A stretch of 64,000 nt of DNA. Source: Streptomyces sp. TG1A-60. GTDB taxonomy: Bacteria; Actinomycetota; Actinomycetes; Streptomycetales; Streptomycetaceae. The stretch's first letter is position 1; each line of letters opens with the position of its first letter. Where the stretch lies: NCBI RefSeq assembly GCF_037201975.1, contig NZ_CP147520.1, forward strand, positions 1,860,001 through 1,924,000. The letters are read 5' to 3'. Shown here in pieces: positions 8,427 to 17,751 of this stretch. A program made the position numbers and the translations under genes. Under the pieces are notes generated by a model. It saw only the letters and a list, made by a program, of their open reading frames with translations, did no database searches and was not told the origin of the DNA.

Positions 8427-9588
8427 GGTTCAGGTCTACCACCGTCACCCCGGGCACCCCCGCGGCCCAGGAGGCGTCGCTCACCGCGCCGACCAGCCGG
8501 ATGTGCCCCCGGTCGCACATCCGGGCCGCCAGCCGCACCAGCTCCAGGGCCTGCCCGGGGTCCAGGGCGCGGTCGAAGCCGTCGGCGAGGACCGTGAGTG
8601 TCTGGAGCGCGGCAGGCACCTCCGCGACCGGGTCGACCTCCAGCACTCCGGGACCGGTGAACAGCACGAGGGCGAGCGCGAGGTACCTCAGCTCTCCGTC
8701 CCCGAGCAGGCCCAGGGCCGTGCGCACCCCGTCGCCCCGGTCCAGCACCGCCCGTACCGCACCGTCGCGCAGCGGCTCGGCCAGCAGGTCCAGGACCGGC
8801 CCGACGCAGCCGTCACGGACGGCCGAGACCAGCAGCGCGTGCCGCCGGCCGCACTCCGTCCGCGTACGCCACAGCACGTCGGCGAGGTTGTCGCAGCCCG
8901 GGAGCAGCCGTCCGGTGCCGAGCGGCACGGCGGCGCGCATACGTCCGGGGCACGGATCGCAGGCGTAGACCGAGCGCAGCGCGACGACCATCTGCTCGGC
9001 GGCGGCGAGGACCCGGCGCTGGCCGTCCGTCTTGCCGGCGACGCGGAGCGGAAGCAGCGTGGTGCCGAGCCGGTCGTCGGGCAGCGGGCCTCGGGTGACC
9101 GGGGTGGAGCCCGCCGTGTGCCAGGCGGCCTGGACGACGGGGCGGCCCGGGTCGACCAGTGCCGTCTCCAGCAGGATCAGCCCGCCCGCCGTCAGCCGCT
9201 CGCCCACGATGCGGAGTTCGGGCTCGGCCTGGACGGCGATGTCGAGCTGGACGGGTCCTTCGGGCCCGTCGGCCGTGCAGCCGATGCGGAAGCCGCGCCG
9301 CCGCTGGGCGTCGGGGCGCGCCCGCTCCGGGACACAGCCCTCCGGTTCCGGGAACGCCTCGTCGACAGGGGCGCCGCCGCCGAGCCGCGCCAGCGCCTCG
9401 TACGCCCGCAGGGCGGTGGTCTTGCCGCTGCCGCTGCGTCCCGCGAGCAGGGTCAGCGGCCCCATCGAGAGGAAGGCGCCCCGGTGCCCGGCGAAGGCGG
9501 AGAGCCGCAGTTCGGTGACGCTCGGCCGTTCCGGACGCGCCCCGGCGTCCATGCCGGGGCGCGTCGGCGACAGGGATGGCACGGTCAT
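8413..9588 (-). CDS. AAA-type / SMC-like ATP-binding protein
   Basis: This 391-residue P-loop protein has the Walker A motif AGRSGSGKT near residue 50 and a late Walker-B-like hydrophobic strand (ELRYLALALVLF) followed by VLADGFDRALDPGQALELV. It resembles the single-copy AAA ATPases of Streptomyces related to RecF/SMC heads, but has no long coiled coil. A DPCPGRMR segment with paired Cys residues sits mid-protein. It lies directly upstream of, and overlaps, the mazG-like gene, so a joint role in nucleotide or DNA housekeeping is possible but unproven. It starts at the ATG at 9588, just downstream (in transcription order) of the repeat array. Confidence 0.75.
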   Translation of the reverse strand: MTVPSLSPTRPGMDAGARPERPSVTELRLSAFAGHRGAFLSMGPLTLLAGRSGSGKTTALRAYEALARLGGGAPVDEAFPEPEGCVPERARPDAQRRRGFRIGCTADGPEGPVQLDIAVQAEPELRIVGERLTAGGLILLETALVDPGRPVVQAAWHTAGSTPVTRGPLPDDRLGTTLLPLRVAGKTDGQRRVLAAAEQMVVALRSVYACDPCPGRMRAAVPLGTGRLLPGCDNLADVLWRTRTECGRRHALLVSAVRDGCVGPVLDLLAEPLRDGAVRAVLDRGDGVRTALGLLGDGELRYLALALVLFTGPGVLEVDPVAEVPAALQTLTVLADGFDRALDPGQALELVRLAARMCDRGHIRLVGAVSDASWAAGVPGVTVVDLNRERS

Positions 9589-9693
9589 ATGCGGACACTA
9601 GGCGCCCACCCGTCAGGTGAACCGTTCCACCCAGTGGATCTTCCTACGATCGAGGGAGCGCCCCGGTTCAGTCCACGGCGCCCCACTCCACCA

Positions 9694-10060
9694 GGGAGCG
9701 CCGGGCGAGCGTGAAGCGCTCCGGGCAAGCCGCAAGTGCTCCCGGCGGGTCGCAAGCGCTCCGGACCGATCGGGAAGCCCCTCGAAACGATCGGGAGCGC
9801 CCTGGACCGGCCGGGCCTGCGACTCCCCGGTACGGCCACCCGTGCCGGGCGGGCCGACCGCTCAAGAACCAATCGGGAGCGCATCAGATCGACCAGGCGC
9901 TCATCGGACCGACACCGGGAGCGTCCCGCGCGGGCCGGGAGCGCTCCGGGCCAACGGGGCGCGCCCCGCAAACCGGATGGAAGCGTCCCTCGTCAGCCGG
10001 AACGCTCCGGACCGACGGGGGCGCCTCGGGCCGTGTCGGCGCGCGGGTCGGGAGCGTCCC
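9694..10060. repeat. Tandem array of ~18 degenerate 20-21-bp repeats with palindromic core
   Basis: Between the SepF-like gene and the ATPase gene the sequence is almost entirely a run of imperfect repeats with approximate consensus GGGAGCGCTCCGGACCGACC. The AGCG core recurs at about 9697, 9715, 9735, 9755, 9776, 9796, 9878, 9920, 9940, 9960, 9982, 10001, 10020 and 10053, with more diverged copies filling the gaps. The mean spacing is ~20 bp (two helical turns), and the best units contain the palindrome GGAGCGCTCC. No convincing gene runs through it: spacing varies between 18 and 24, so a reading frame is not preserved. A protein-binding array is possible; its role is unknown. Confidence 0.75.
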
Positions 10061-10069
10061 GGGCCCGGG

Positions 10070-10468
10070 TCACATGCCGGGGATCCCGGCGTCTTCCATG
10101 AGCCCTCGCACCTCGGTGCCGGGCGGCGTGAGAAGGAACACGTTCCGGTCGACGCGGTGCATTCCGCTGGCGAGGCCGAAAACGACCCCCGTACTGAAAT
10201 CGAGGACGCGCTTGGCGGTGTCGGACTCCGCGCCCGACAGATCGAGCAGCACCGGAATGCCCGCCATCAGCGTCTCCGCCACCTCCCGGGCGTCCGCGAA
10301 GACATTGACGCGCAGGACCACGAAGCGGCGCCGGGCCTCGGTCTCGGCTTCCGGTATGGACCGATGGCCGACCGCGGACGGCCACGCGTCCCGGCCCCGC
10401 AGCGGCACGACCTGGGCGAGCCCCTCCCACTGTTCGTCGGTGACATCGTGGCTGTTCACCCTGTTCAC
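10070..10468 (-). CDS. SepF-like cell-division protein (SflA/SflB type paralogue)
   Basis: This protein of about 132 residues has the SepF/DUF552 core (RFVVLRVNVFADAREVAETLMAGIPVLLDLSGAE followed by AKRVLDFSTGVVFGL). In Streptomyces, SepF proteins join FtsZ to the membrane, and shorter SepF-like paralogues (SflA, SflB) modulate branching and septation. This copy stands alone rather than in the ftsZ-ylmD cluster, so it is probably a paralogue. I favour the GTG at 10468, which has GGGGGAAGG just upstream; an ATG at 10510 would give 146 residues. It ends right at the repeat array. Confidence 0.8.
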   Translation of the reverse strand: MNRVNSHDVTDEQWEGLAQVVPLRGRDAWPSAVGHRSIPEAETEARRRFVVLRVNVFADAREVAETLMAGIPVLLDLSGAESDTAKRVLDFSTGVVFGLASGMHRVDRNVFLLTPPGTEVRGLMEDAGIPGM

Positions 10469-10624
10469 CGGCCTTCCCCCTGGCTCGCACTGAATGACTG
10501 CATCAGCCATTCTTACGCATGGTCACCCGTTCGGCCCAACAGCGACACGGACCGCGACGCCCCCGTCCGGTACAACGGCCGGTTCACGCCCTCACAGCCC
10601 CTTGCGCGGCCGTGTGTGGCGGGC

Positions 10625-10663
10625 GTAACCCCTCATGATCGCGTCATGTGACATCGGCGTAAC
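10625..10663 (+). promoter_or_regulatory. Putative GlnR-binding half-sites upstream of the nitrate reductase gene
   Basis: Three gTnAc half-sites are present: GTAAC at 10625, GTGAC at 10648 and GTAAC at 10659. The last two are exactly 11 bp apart (N6 spacer), the spacing typical of actinomycete GlnR operators. They lie ~220 bp before the nitrate reductase start. GlnR is known to activate nitrate assimilation in Streptomyces; binding here is inferred. Confidence 0.5.
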
Positions 10664-10736
10664 GGGCAATTCGTACGATCGGGCGTGCCGGGCCGATCGT
10701 GCGTGCCGGGCGGCGAGGTAGACGTTGAGCGGATGC

Positions 10737-10812
10737 CGTCCGGCCGCCGTACCAGACGGCGACCGGACGCGGCACCGCGCAGCGACCGGCCGCCGTACCG
10801 GACAGCGGCCGG
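10737..10812 (+). promoter_or_regulatory. Two tandem hairpins in the leader of the nitrate reductase gene
   Basis: The first inverted repeat has 14-bp arms with one wobble (10737-10750 / 10756-10769, loop ACCAG). The second has 8-bp arms (10786-10793 / 10805-10812). The two share a direct repeat (CCGGCCGCCGTACC) 46 bp apart. They may be an RNA-level or DNA-level control element; the first loop is five bases, so it is not a classic ANTAR hexaloop. Confidence 0.45.
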
Positions 10813-10881
10813 CAACCCGCCCGGACACCCCCGGGGTGACACCGCCCGGACATCCCGGACGCCGACAGAGAGGGGCCGCCC

Positions 10882-13800
10882 GTGGCCGCACAGGGCCCGC
10901 GGAGTACCACGAGCCAGGTCCGGACCGTGTGCTCGTACTGCGGTGTCGGCTGCGGCATGCTCCTCGACGTCGGGATGGGCCCCGACGGCCGGCGTACGGT
11001 CCTGAGGGCGTCCGGTGACAAGTCACACCCTGCCAACTTCGGCCGCCTCTGCACCAAGGGCGCGACCACGGCCGACATGCTGTCCGCACCCGGCCGGCTC
11101 GCCACCGCCCTCGTACGGGACGACCGGGGCGAGGAGCCGGTCCCCGCTCCCGTCGGCCGCGCGATCACCGAGACCGCCCGGCGGCTGCGAGCGATCATCG
11201 ACGAGCACGGGCCCGACGCGTTCGCCTTCTACGTCTCCGGCCAGATGAGCCTCGAAGCCCAGTATCTGGCGAACAAGCTGGCCAAGGGCTTCATCCGCAC
11301 CAACCAGATCGAGTCCAACTCCCGCCTGTGCATGGCGAGCGCCGGCACGGGCTACAAGCTCTCGCTGGGCGCCGACGGACCGCCCGGCTCGTACGAGGAT
11401 CTGGACAAGGCGGACGTCTTCCTCGTCATCGGCTCGAACATGGCCGACTGTCATCCCGTCCTCTTCCTGCGGATGATGGACCGGGTCAAGGCGGGCGCCA
11501 AGCTGATCGTCGTCGATCCGCGGCGGACGGCGACCGCCAAGAAGGCCGACCTGTTCCTCCAGATACACCCGGGTACGGATCTCGCGCTGCTCAACGGCCT
11601 TCTTCATCTGCTGCACACCGACGGGCACACCGACCCCGACTTCATCGCCGCCCACACCGAGGGCTGGGAGGCGATGCCCGGCTTCCTCGCCGCTTACCCG
11701 CCGGACGCCGTCGCCGGGATCACGGGTCTCGCCGCGGACGACATACGCGAGGCCGCCCGGCTGATCGGCGAGGCCGGCGAGTGGACGAGCTGCTGGACCA
11801 TGGGGCTCAACCAGTCCACGCACGGCACCTGGAACACCAACGCCCTCGTCAATCTGCACCTCGCGACCGGCGCCGTCTGCCGCCCGGGCAGCGGCCCGTT
11901 CTCGCTGACCGGGCAGCCCAACGCCATGGGCGGGCGCGAGATGGGCTACATGGGGCCGGGGCTGCCGGGTCAGCGGTCCGTGCTCGTGGACGAGGAGCGG
12001 GCGTTCGTCGAGGAGCTGTGGGGGCTGGCGCCGGAGACCCTGCGCAAGGGCGGGGTCGGCAAGGGCACCGTCGAGATGTTCCAGAAGATGGCCGACGGGG
12101 AGATCAAGGCCTGCTGGATCATCTGCACCAACCCCGTCGCCTCGGTCGCCAATCGGAAGACCGTCATCGAGGGGCTGGAGGCCGCCGAGTTCGTCGTCAC
12201 GCAGGACGTCTTCGCGGACACCGAGACCAACGCGTACGCCGATGTCGTGCTCCCCGGCGCCATGTGGACCGAGTCCGAGGGCGTCCTCATCAACAGCGAG
12301 CGCGATCTGACGCTCGCGGCCCCCGCCGCCGATCCGCCCGGCGAGGCGATGGCCGACTGGCGGATCATCGCCGCCGTCGCCCGGGAGATGGGGTTCGAGA
12401 AGGGGTTCTCGTACGACAGTGCCGAGCAGGTGTTCGAGGAGATCAAGCAGGCCTGGAACCCGAAGACCGGGTGGGATCTGCGGGGCGTGACGTACGAGCG
12501 GCTGCGGTCGGGGCCGGTGCAGTGGCCGGCGGCCTCGGAGGAGGGGCCGGACCGCAACCCCATCCGCTACCGGGAGAGCGGTTCGCCGGTGTTTCCCACG
12601 GCGAGCGGGCGGGCCGTGTTCCATGCCCGGCCGCACCTGGCACCCGCCGAGATGCCGGACGACGACTATCCGTTCGTGCTCAACACCGGGCGGCTCCAGC
12701 ATCAGTGGCACACACTGACGAAGACGGGCAAGGTCGCCAAGCTCAACAGGCTGAACCCCGGGCCCTTCGTGGAGGTGCATCCGCAGGACGCCGAGTCGCT
12801 GGGGATCGCCGAGGGGGACTCCGTCGAGGTCGCCTCGCGGCGGGGGCGGGCCGTGCTGCCGGCGGTGGTGACCGATCGGGTGCGCCCGGGGTGCCTGTTC
12901 GCGCCGTTCCACTGGAACGACCTGTTCGGGGAATATCTGAGCATCAACGCGGTGACGAGTGACGCGGTGGACCCGCTGTCGTTCCAGCCGGAGTTGAAGG
13001 TGTGCGCGGTGGGGCTGGCCAGGGTTTCCTCGCCCCCGCCGCCCCTGCCCGTCCCGTCCAGGGGGGTCGCCGCCCCGTCGCCCCCGCTTCCGGGGACCGC
13101 GCCCGGGACCGCGACGTCGTCACCCGGGGCCGCGATGACCGCCCTCGGGCTGGCACCCGCTCCCCCGCCCGTCCTGTCCGCCCAGGAGCGGCAGTACCTC
13201 ACCGGCTTCCTCGCCGGACTCGGCTCCGGGGTGCGGGGCGTCCCCGTGCTGCCGACCGACGCGCCGTTCAGCCCCGAGCACGCGCTGTGGGTGAACGGCG
13301 TGCTCGCCGGGATGTACTCGCGGTCGGCGCCTCCGAGCGCGGCACCCGCCGCCGTCGAGCCGGCCGGGCGTGAGGTCGTCGTGCTGTGGGCCTCGCAGAC
13401 CGGGACCGCCGAGGAGTTCGCGGCGGCGGCGGCCGAGCATCTCGGCGCGGCGGGACACCGGGCGACGCTCGTCGGCATGGACGAGGCGAACCCGGGCCAA
13501 CTGCCGCTGGGTGCCGACCTGTTGCTGATCACCAGTACCTTCGGTGACGGCGACGCGCCCGACAACGGCTCGGGGTTCTGGGACGCGCTCTCGCACCAGG
13601 AGGCCCCGCGCCTGGAGGGTGTGCGCTACGCGGTGCTGGCCTTCGGGGACTCCTCCTACGACGACTTCTGCGGGCACGGCCGACGGCTGGACGCACGCCT
13701 CGACGAGCTGGGCGCGGTGCGCCTCGCCCCGCGTACGGACTGCGAGCCGGACTACGAACCGTCGGCGGACGCCTGGCTCGGCCAGGTCATCACCGCGCTC

Positions 13801-15009
13801 GGGGCGGGGACCGGCACGGACACGGACGCGGCTCCGGGAGCACAGCCGCAGGCCGACCCCGCCGCCGCCCCGGCCCCCCTCATCCGTTCCGCCAAGCCCG
13901 TGCCCGCCTCCGCGCGGCTGGTCGGCAACCGGCTGCTCAGCCGGGCCGGGGCGGGCAAGGAGGTACGCCGGTTCACCTTCGACACCAGCGGGACGGGGCT
14001 GTCGTACGAGGCGGGCGACGCGCTCGGCGTGCGGCCGGTCAACTCCCTCGACCTGACGGCGGAGTGGCTGGCGGTGACCGGCCTGGACGGCTCGACCCCC
14101 GTGGAGGTCGGCGGCGTGGGCGAGGTGCCCTTCGCCGAGGCCCTGCACCGGCACCTGGACATCACCCGGATCACCCCTGACCTGCTCCGCTTCGTCTGTG
14201 AACGGACGCGGGACAACCGGGAGTTGAAGAAGCTGATGCGCCCGGACAACAAGGACGGGCTGGCCCAGTGGTCGTGGGGGCGGCAGGCCGTGGACGTGGT
14301 GGCCGAGTTCGCCGCGCGGGCCTCCGCGCAGGACTGGACCGGCGTCTTCAAGCGGCTCCAGCCCCGGCTGTACTCCATCTCGTCGAGCCCGCTCGTCGAG
14401 CCGCGCCACGTCTCGCTGACGGTGTCGGTCGTGCGGTACGAGAACCTGCGCGGTCGCCCGCGCGGCGGCGTCTGCTCACCCTTCCTCGCGGACGGCGACG
14501 CGGACATGGAGGTGCCGGTGTTCGTGCGGAGCTCACCGCACTTCCGGCCGCCGGCCGACCCGGTGACCCCCACGATCATGGTCGGCCCCGGTACCGGCGT
14601 CGCCCCCTTCCTCGGCTTCCTCCAGGAACGGCGGGCCCTCGGCCACCGGGCGCCCAACTGGCTGTTCTTCGGGGAGCAGCACCGGGCGACGGACTTCTAC
14701 TACGAAGAGGAGCTGACGGCCCTTCAGGAGACGGGTGTCCTCAGCAGGTTGGACACCGCGTTCTCCCGTGACCAGCGCGCGAAGGTCTATGTCCAGGACC
14801 GGATGCGCGAGCACGGCCCCGAGCTGTGGCACTGGCTCCAGGACGGCGCCCGCTTCTACGTCTGCGGTGACGCCTCCCGCATGGCGAAGGACGTCGACCA
14901 GGCGCTGCGGGACATCGCGGTCACGCACGGCGGGATGACCGAGGGCGAGGCCGCCGCGTATGTGAAGCAACTGGCGACGGAGAAGCGGTACGTGCGGGAC
15001 GTGTACTGA
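10882..15009 (+). CDS. Assimilatory nitrate reductase fused to CysJ-type flavoprotein reductase
   Basis: This 1375-residue fusion begins with a Mo-bis-MGD oxidoreductase (~1-710) carrying a [4Fe-4S] site (Cys17, Cys20, Cys24, Cys57: CSYCGVGC and GRLCTKG). After a Pro/Ser-rich linker comes a flavodoxin-like FMN domain from ~residue 830 ([15 protein letters not shown]). An FAD domain follows from ~1010 (RLYSISSSP), then an NAD(P)H domain from ~1228 ([25 protein letters not shown]) ending KRYVRDVY as in sulfite reductase flavoproteins. It should carry electrons from NADPH through FAD/FMN/FeS to Mo and reduce nitrate to nitrite in the cytoplasm without a separate reductase. The GTG at 10882 has GAGAGGGG upstream. 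Confidence 0.93.
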   Translation: MAAQGPRSTTSQVRTVCSYCGVGCGMLLDVGMGPDGRRTVLRASGDKSHPANFGRLCTKGATTADMLSAPGRLATALVRDDRGEEPVPAPVGRAITETARRLRAIIDEHGPDAFAFYVSGQMSLEAQYLANKLAKGFIRTNQIESNSRLCMASAGTGYKLSLGADGPPGSYEDLDKADVFLVIGSNMADCHPVLFLRMMDRVKAGAKLIVVDPRRTATAKKADLFLQIHPGTDLALLNGLLHLLHTDGHTDPDFIAAHTEGWEAMPGFLAAYPPDAVAGITGLAADDIREAARLIGEAGEWTSCWTMGLNQSTHGTWNTNALVNLHLATGAVCRPGSGPFSLTGQPNAMGGREMGYMGPGLPGQRSVLVDEERAFVEELWGLAPETLRKGGVGKGTVEMFQKMADGEIKACWIICTNPVASVANRKTVIEGLEAAEFVVTQDVFADTETNAYADVVLPGAMWTESEGVLINSERDLTLAAPAADPPGEAMADWRIIAAVAREMGFEKGFSYDSAEQVFEEIKQAWNPKTGWDLRGVTYERLRSGPVQWPAASEEGPDRNPIRYRESGSPVFPTASGRAVFHARPHLAPAEMPDDDYPFVLNTGRLQHQWHTLTKTGKVAKLNRLNPGPFVEVHPQDAESLGIAEGDSVEVASRRGRAVLPAVVTDRVRPGCLFAPFHWNDLFGEYLSINAVTSDAVDPLSFQPELKVCAVGLARVSSPPPPLPVPSRGVAAPSPPLPGTAPGTATSSPGAAMTALGLAPAPPPVLSAQERQYLTGFLAGLGSGVRGVPVLPTDAPFSPEHALWVNGVLAGMYSRSAPPSAAPAAVEPAGREVVVLWASQTGTAEEFAAAAAEHLGAAGHRATLVGMDEANPGQLPLGADLLLITSTFGDGDAPDNGSGFWDALSHQEAPRLEGVRYAVLAFGDSSYDDFCGHGRRLDARLDELGAVRLAPRTDCEPDYEPSADAWLGQVITALGAGTGTDTDAAPGAQPQADPAAAPAPLIRSAKPVPASARLVGNRLLSRAGAGKEVRRFTFDTSGTGLSYEAGDALGVRPVNSLDLTAEWLAVTGLDGSTPVEVGGVGEVPFAEALHRHLDITRITPDLLRFVCERTRDNRELKKLMRPDNKDGLAQWSWGRQAVDVVAEFAARASAQDWTGVFKRLQPRLYSISSSPLVEPRHVSLTVSVVRYENLRGRPRGGVCSPFLADGDADMEVPVFVRSSPHFRPPADPVTPTIMVGPGTGVAPFLGFLQERRALGHRAPNWLFFGEQHRATDFYYEEELTALQETGVLSRLDTAFSRDQRAKVYVQDRMREHGPELWHWLQDGARFYVCGDASRMAKDVDQALRDIAVTHGGMTEGEAAAYVKQLATEKRYVRDVY

Positions 15010-15389
15010 GCGTCGATCGGTTCTGTCGGCGGTCCCGCGCGTCCCTGGTTCAGATCCAGCCCTGCCGGGAGGCGTGTGGTGCGCCGCACCGCGTCCGGCC
15101 GAGCGTGTCCGCCTCGGCATCCCATGCCCGCCCGGGAATCCGCTCCTCGCCGGGTTTCGGCGGCCAGCGCGGCGACCCGCGCACCTGCTCACCGTCGACC
15201 GTCGGTTCCCGACCACCGCAGACCGTGGAACCCCTGCCGCGCATGCGGGAGATCGCGACAACGGCCGACCGCCGTCCTCCGAGACCGACGGCTTTGCCAT
15301 CTCTTTACAACGTGTCCCGCGGCTGTCTCGTCTCTCCGCTCGACAAGTGCTTCCGCCGCGCCCCGGGCAACCGGCCGGGACGGGCGGCC
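15010..15389. other. Gap with no recognisable gene
   Basis: The 380 bp between the nitrate reductase stop and the VOC remnant hold only low-quality overlapping frames on both strands. I see no RNA gene or convincing terminator. Confidence 0.5.
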
Positions 15390-15572
15390 TCACGACGCCG
15401 TCGAACCCAACGGCCCCGCATCCGGCGGCAGCGTGACGCCGTTGGCGGTCGTCACGGGCAGGAACATCCCGGCCGGCTCCCCGACCTCAAGGCCCAGGAT
15501 CCCGGCAAGGAAACGAGCGGACTTCTCCCGGTCACGGGTGAGAACGATGGTGTGGTTGAACTCGACTGACAC
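15390..15572 (-). pseudogene. Truncated VOC (glyoxalase/bleomycin-resistance fold) protein
   Basis: Starting at a GTG (15572), the frame gives VEFNHTIVLTRDREKSARFL...FLPVTTANGVTL, the first beta-alpha-beta unit of a VOC-family protein. It then runs into an unrelated tail (PPDAGPLGSTAS) and stops after ~60 residues; intact homologues are ~120 residues. The second half is missing, so the gene is probably decayed. It sits beside another remnant on the opposite strand. Confidence 0.65.
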
Positions 15573-15649
15573 TGGTCGATGCCTCCACGGGCATCTCCGC
15601 GGCGCCTCCATGCCTCACCCGACCGATGACCGACACGCGATGCCGCGCC

Positions 15650-15880
15650 AGAGATCCTAAGCACCTCGCCACAGGCACGTCGAGCGGTTCCCTGCGCAGC
15701 GCCGACGGCAGCCGCGTCCTGCTGTACACCGTGTGGACCAGCATCGAGGCACACCGGGAAGCCGCTGACGCCGGTCACCACGACGAAGGGCACGAGATCT
15801 TCTCCAGCACACCCGGGGTACGGCCCACCGGCGGCGGGCGCTACCGCCTCCACCACTCCCTGTCCCTCCCCTCGCGGTGA
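15650..15880 (+). pseudogene. C-terminal remnant of an antibiotic-biosynthesis-monooxygenase (ABM) domain protein
   Basis: The stretch SGSLRSADGSRVLLYTVW...EAHREAADAGHHDEGHEIF...GVRPTGGGRYRLHHSL matches the second half of ABM-type dimeric alpha/beta-barrel proteins. No N-terminal half can be found in any frame upstream; the nearest in-frame ATG (15626) gives only arginine-rich noise before the match. I read it as a gene fragment. Together with the VOC fragment it marks a small deletion or recombination scar between the nitrate reductase and RNase J genes. Confidence 0.55.
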
Positions 15881-15965
15881 CCGAGGCGCCCGCCGCCGTG
15901 CCTCGCCTCGCCTCCACCGTGCAGGCAGTGGATCACCCCGGCAGAGTCTCCGATAACGTGAGGGT

Positions 15966-17651
15966 ATGAGCCATCCGCACCCCGAACTCAAAGCCGCCCC
16001 GCCACTGCCCGAAGGAGGGCTGAGGGTCACCGCCCTGGGCGGCCTGGGCGAAATCGGCCGCAACATGACCGTCTTCGAGCATGCCGGAAAGCTGCTGATC
16101 GTGGACTGCGGCGTGTTGTTCCCGGAGGACAACCAGCCCGGCGTGGACGTGATCCTTCCCGACTTCACCTCCATCCGGGACCGCCTCGACGACATCGTGG
16201 CCATCGTGCTCACCCACGGCCACGAGGACCACATCGGTGGCGTGCCCTATCTGCTGCGGGAGCGGGCGGACATCCCCGTCGTCGGCTCCAAGCTCACCCT
16301 CGCTTTCATCGAGGCCAAGCTCAAGGAACACCGGATCCGGCCCCGCACGGTGCGCGTGCGCGAGGGCGACCGGCGCGGCTTCGGCCCCTTCGACTGCGAG
16401 TTCGTGGCCGTCAACCACTCCATCCCCGACGGCCTCGCCGTCGCGATCCGCACCGGCGCCGGGATGGTGCTGCACACCGGTGACTTCAAGATGGACCAGT
16501 TCCCCCTGGACGACCGCATCACCGACCTGCGCGCCTTCGCCCGCCTCGGCGAGGAGGGCGTCGACCTCTTCCTCACCGACTCCACCAACGCCGAGGTCCC
16601 CGGCTTCACCACCTCCGAACGCGAACTGAACCCCGCGATCGAACAGGTGATGCGCACCGCGCCCCGCCGGGTCATCGTCTCCAGCTTCGCCAGCCACGTG
16701 CACCGCATCCAGCAGGTCCTGGACGCCGCCCACCAGCACGGCCGCAAGGTGGCCTTCGTGGGCCGCTCCATGGTCCGCAACATGGGCATCGCCCGCGACC
16801 TGGGCTACCTCAAGGTCCCGCCCGGCCTCGTCGTGAACGCCAAGGAACTGGAGAAGCTGCCCGACCACCAGGTCACCCTCGTGTGCACGGGCTCCCAGGG
16901 CGAACCGATGGCGGCCCTGTCGCGGATGGCCAACCGCGACCACCAGATCCGCATCGGCAAGGGCGACACCGTCCTGCTCGCCAGCTCCCTCATCCCCGGC
17001 AACGAGAACGCCATCTACCGCGTGATCAACGGCCTGACCCGGTGGGGCGCCAACGTCGTCCACAAGGGCAACGCCAAGGTGCACGTCTCCGGCCACGCCA
17101 GCGCCGGCGAACTCGTCTACTGCTACAACATCGTCCGGCCCCGCAACGTCATGCCGGTGCACGGCGAGTTCCGCCACCTGCGGGCCAACGCCGACCTCGC
17201 CATCCGTACCGGCGTCGACCCCGACCGGGTCGTCATCGCCGAGGACGGTGTCGTCGTCGACCTCGTCGACGGCCGCGCCTCCATCACCGGCAAGGTGCCC
17301 GCGGGCAACGTCTACGTGGAGGGCATGGAGGTCGGCGGCGCCACGGAGGCGTCCCTCAAGGACCGCGTCACCCTCGCCGAGGAGGGCGTCGTCACGGTCG
17401 TGGCCATCGTCGACGCCGACACCGGCGCCCTGGCCGAGGCCCCCGACTTCCTGGCCCGCGGCTTCGTCCACGACGACACCACCTTCGAGCCGGTCGTCCC
17501 CGTCATCGAGAAAACGCTGGCCAACGCCGCGCAGGAGGGCGTCGGCGACGCCCACCAGCTCGAACAGCTCATCGCCCGCGCCGTGGCCAACTGGGCGTTC
17601 CGCACCCACCGCCGCAGGCCACTGATCATCCCCGTCATCATCGACGCCTGA
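15966..17651 (+). CDS. Ribonuclease J
   Basis: This 561-residue metallo-beta-lactamase/beta-CASP RNase contains ALGGLGEIGRNM, the zinc motif LTHGHEDHIGG, VNHSIPDG, HTGDFKMD, DSTNAE and FASHVHRIQQ, and a C-terminal dimerisation domain. Length and motifs are those of full RNase J, which performs 5'-to-3' exonuclease and endonuclease RNA processing. In Streptomyces the usual rnj gene follows dapA; here it stands alone after two gene remnants, so it may be a second copy. The ATG at 15966 has only a weak upstream GAGG. Confidence 0.93.
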   Translation: MSHPHPELKAAPPLPEGGLRVTALGGLGEIGRNMTVFEHAGKLLIVDCGVLFPEDNQPGVDVILPDFTSIRDRLDDIVAIVLTHGHEDHIGGVPYLLRERADIPVVGSKLTLAFIEAKLKEHRIRPRTVRVREGDRRGFGPFDCEFVAVNHSIPDGLAVAIRTGAGMVLHTGDFKMDQFPLDDRITDLRAFARLGEEGVDLFLTDSTNAEVPGFTTSERELNPAIEQVMRTAPRRVIVSSFASHVHRIQQVLDAAHQHGRKVAFVGRSMVRNMGIARDLGYLKVPPGLVVNAKELEKLPDHQVTLVCTGSQGEPMAALSRMANRDHQIRIGKGDTVLLASSLIPGNENAIYRVINGLTRWGANVVHKGNAKVHVSGHASAGELVYCYNIVRPRNVMPVHGEFRHLRANADLAIRTGVDPDRVVIAEDGVVVDLVDGRASITGKVPAGNVYVEGMEVGGATEASLKDRVTLAEEGVVTVVAIVDADTGALAEAPDFLARGFVHDDTTFEPVVPVIEKTLANAAQEGVGDAHQLEQLIARAVANWAFRTHRRRPLIIPVIIDA

Positions 17652-17751
17652 CCGGGCCGCCGCCCCGACTCCCCCTCCCCCGCCGGGGCAGAGCATGCGT
17701 CGCCACGCGGCCACGGCACCCGAACGTCCCCGAACGTCAGAAAGGTGAACG

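Noticed and set aside
9694..10060. CRISPR array
   Set aside because: Units are contiguous, ~20 bp, degenerate and without unique spacers; no cas genes nearby.
9711..10493. Plus-strand open frame through the repeat array with RSGPTG-like peptide repeats
   Set aside because: Repeat spacing varies from 18 to 24 bp, so peptide repeats are only local; it also runs antisense through the SepF-like gene and lacks a ribosome site.
10737..10769. ANTAR (NasR-type) RNA target
   Set aside because: The first hairpin has a five-base loop and the second an 11-base loop, not two hexaloops with A1/G4.
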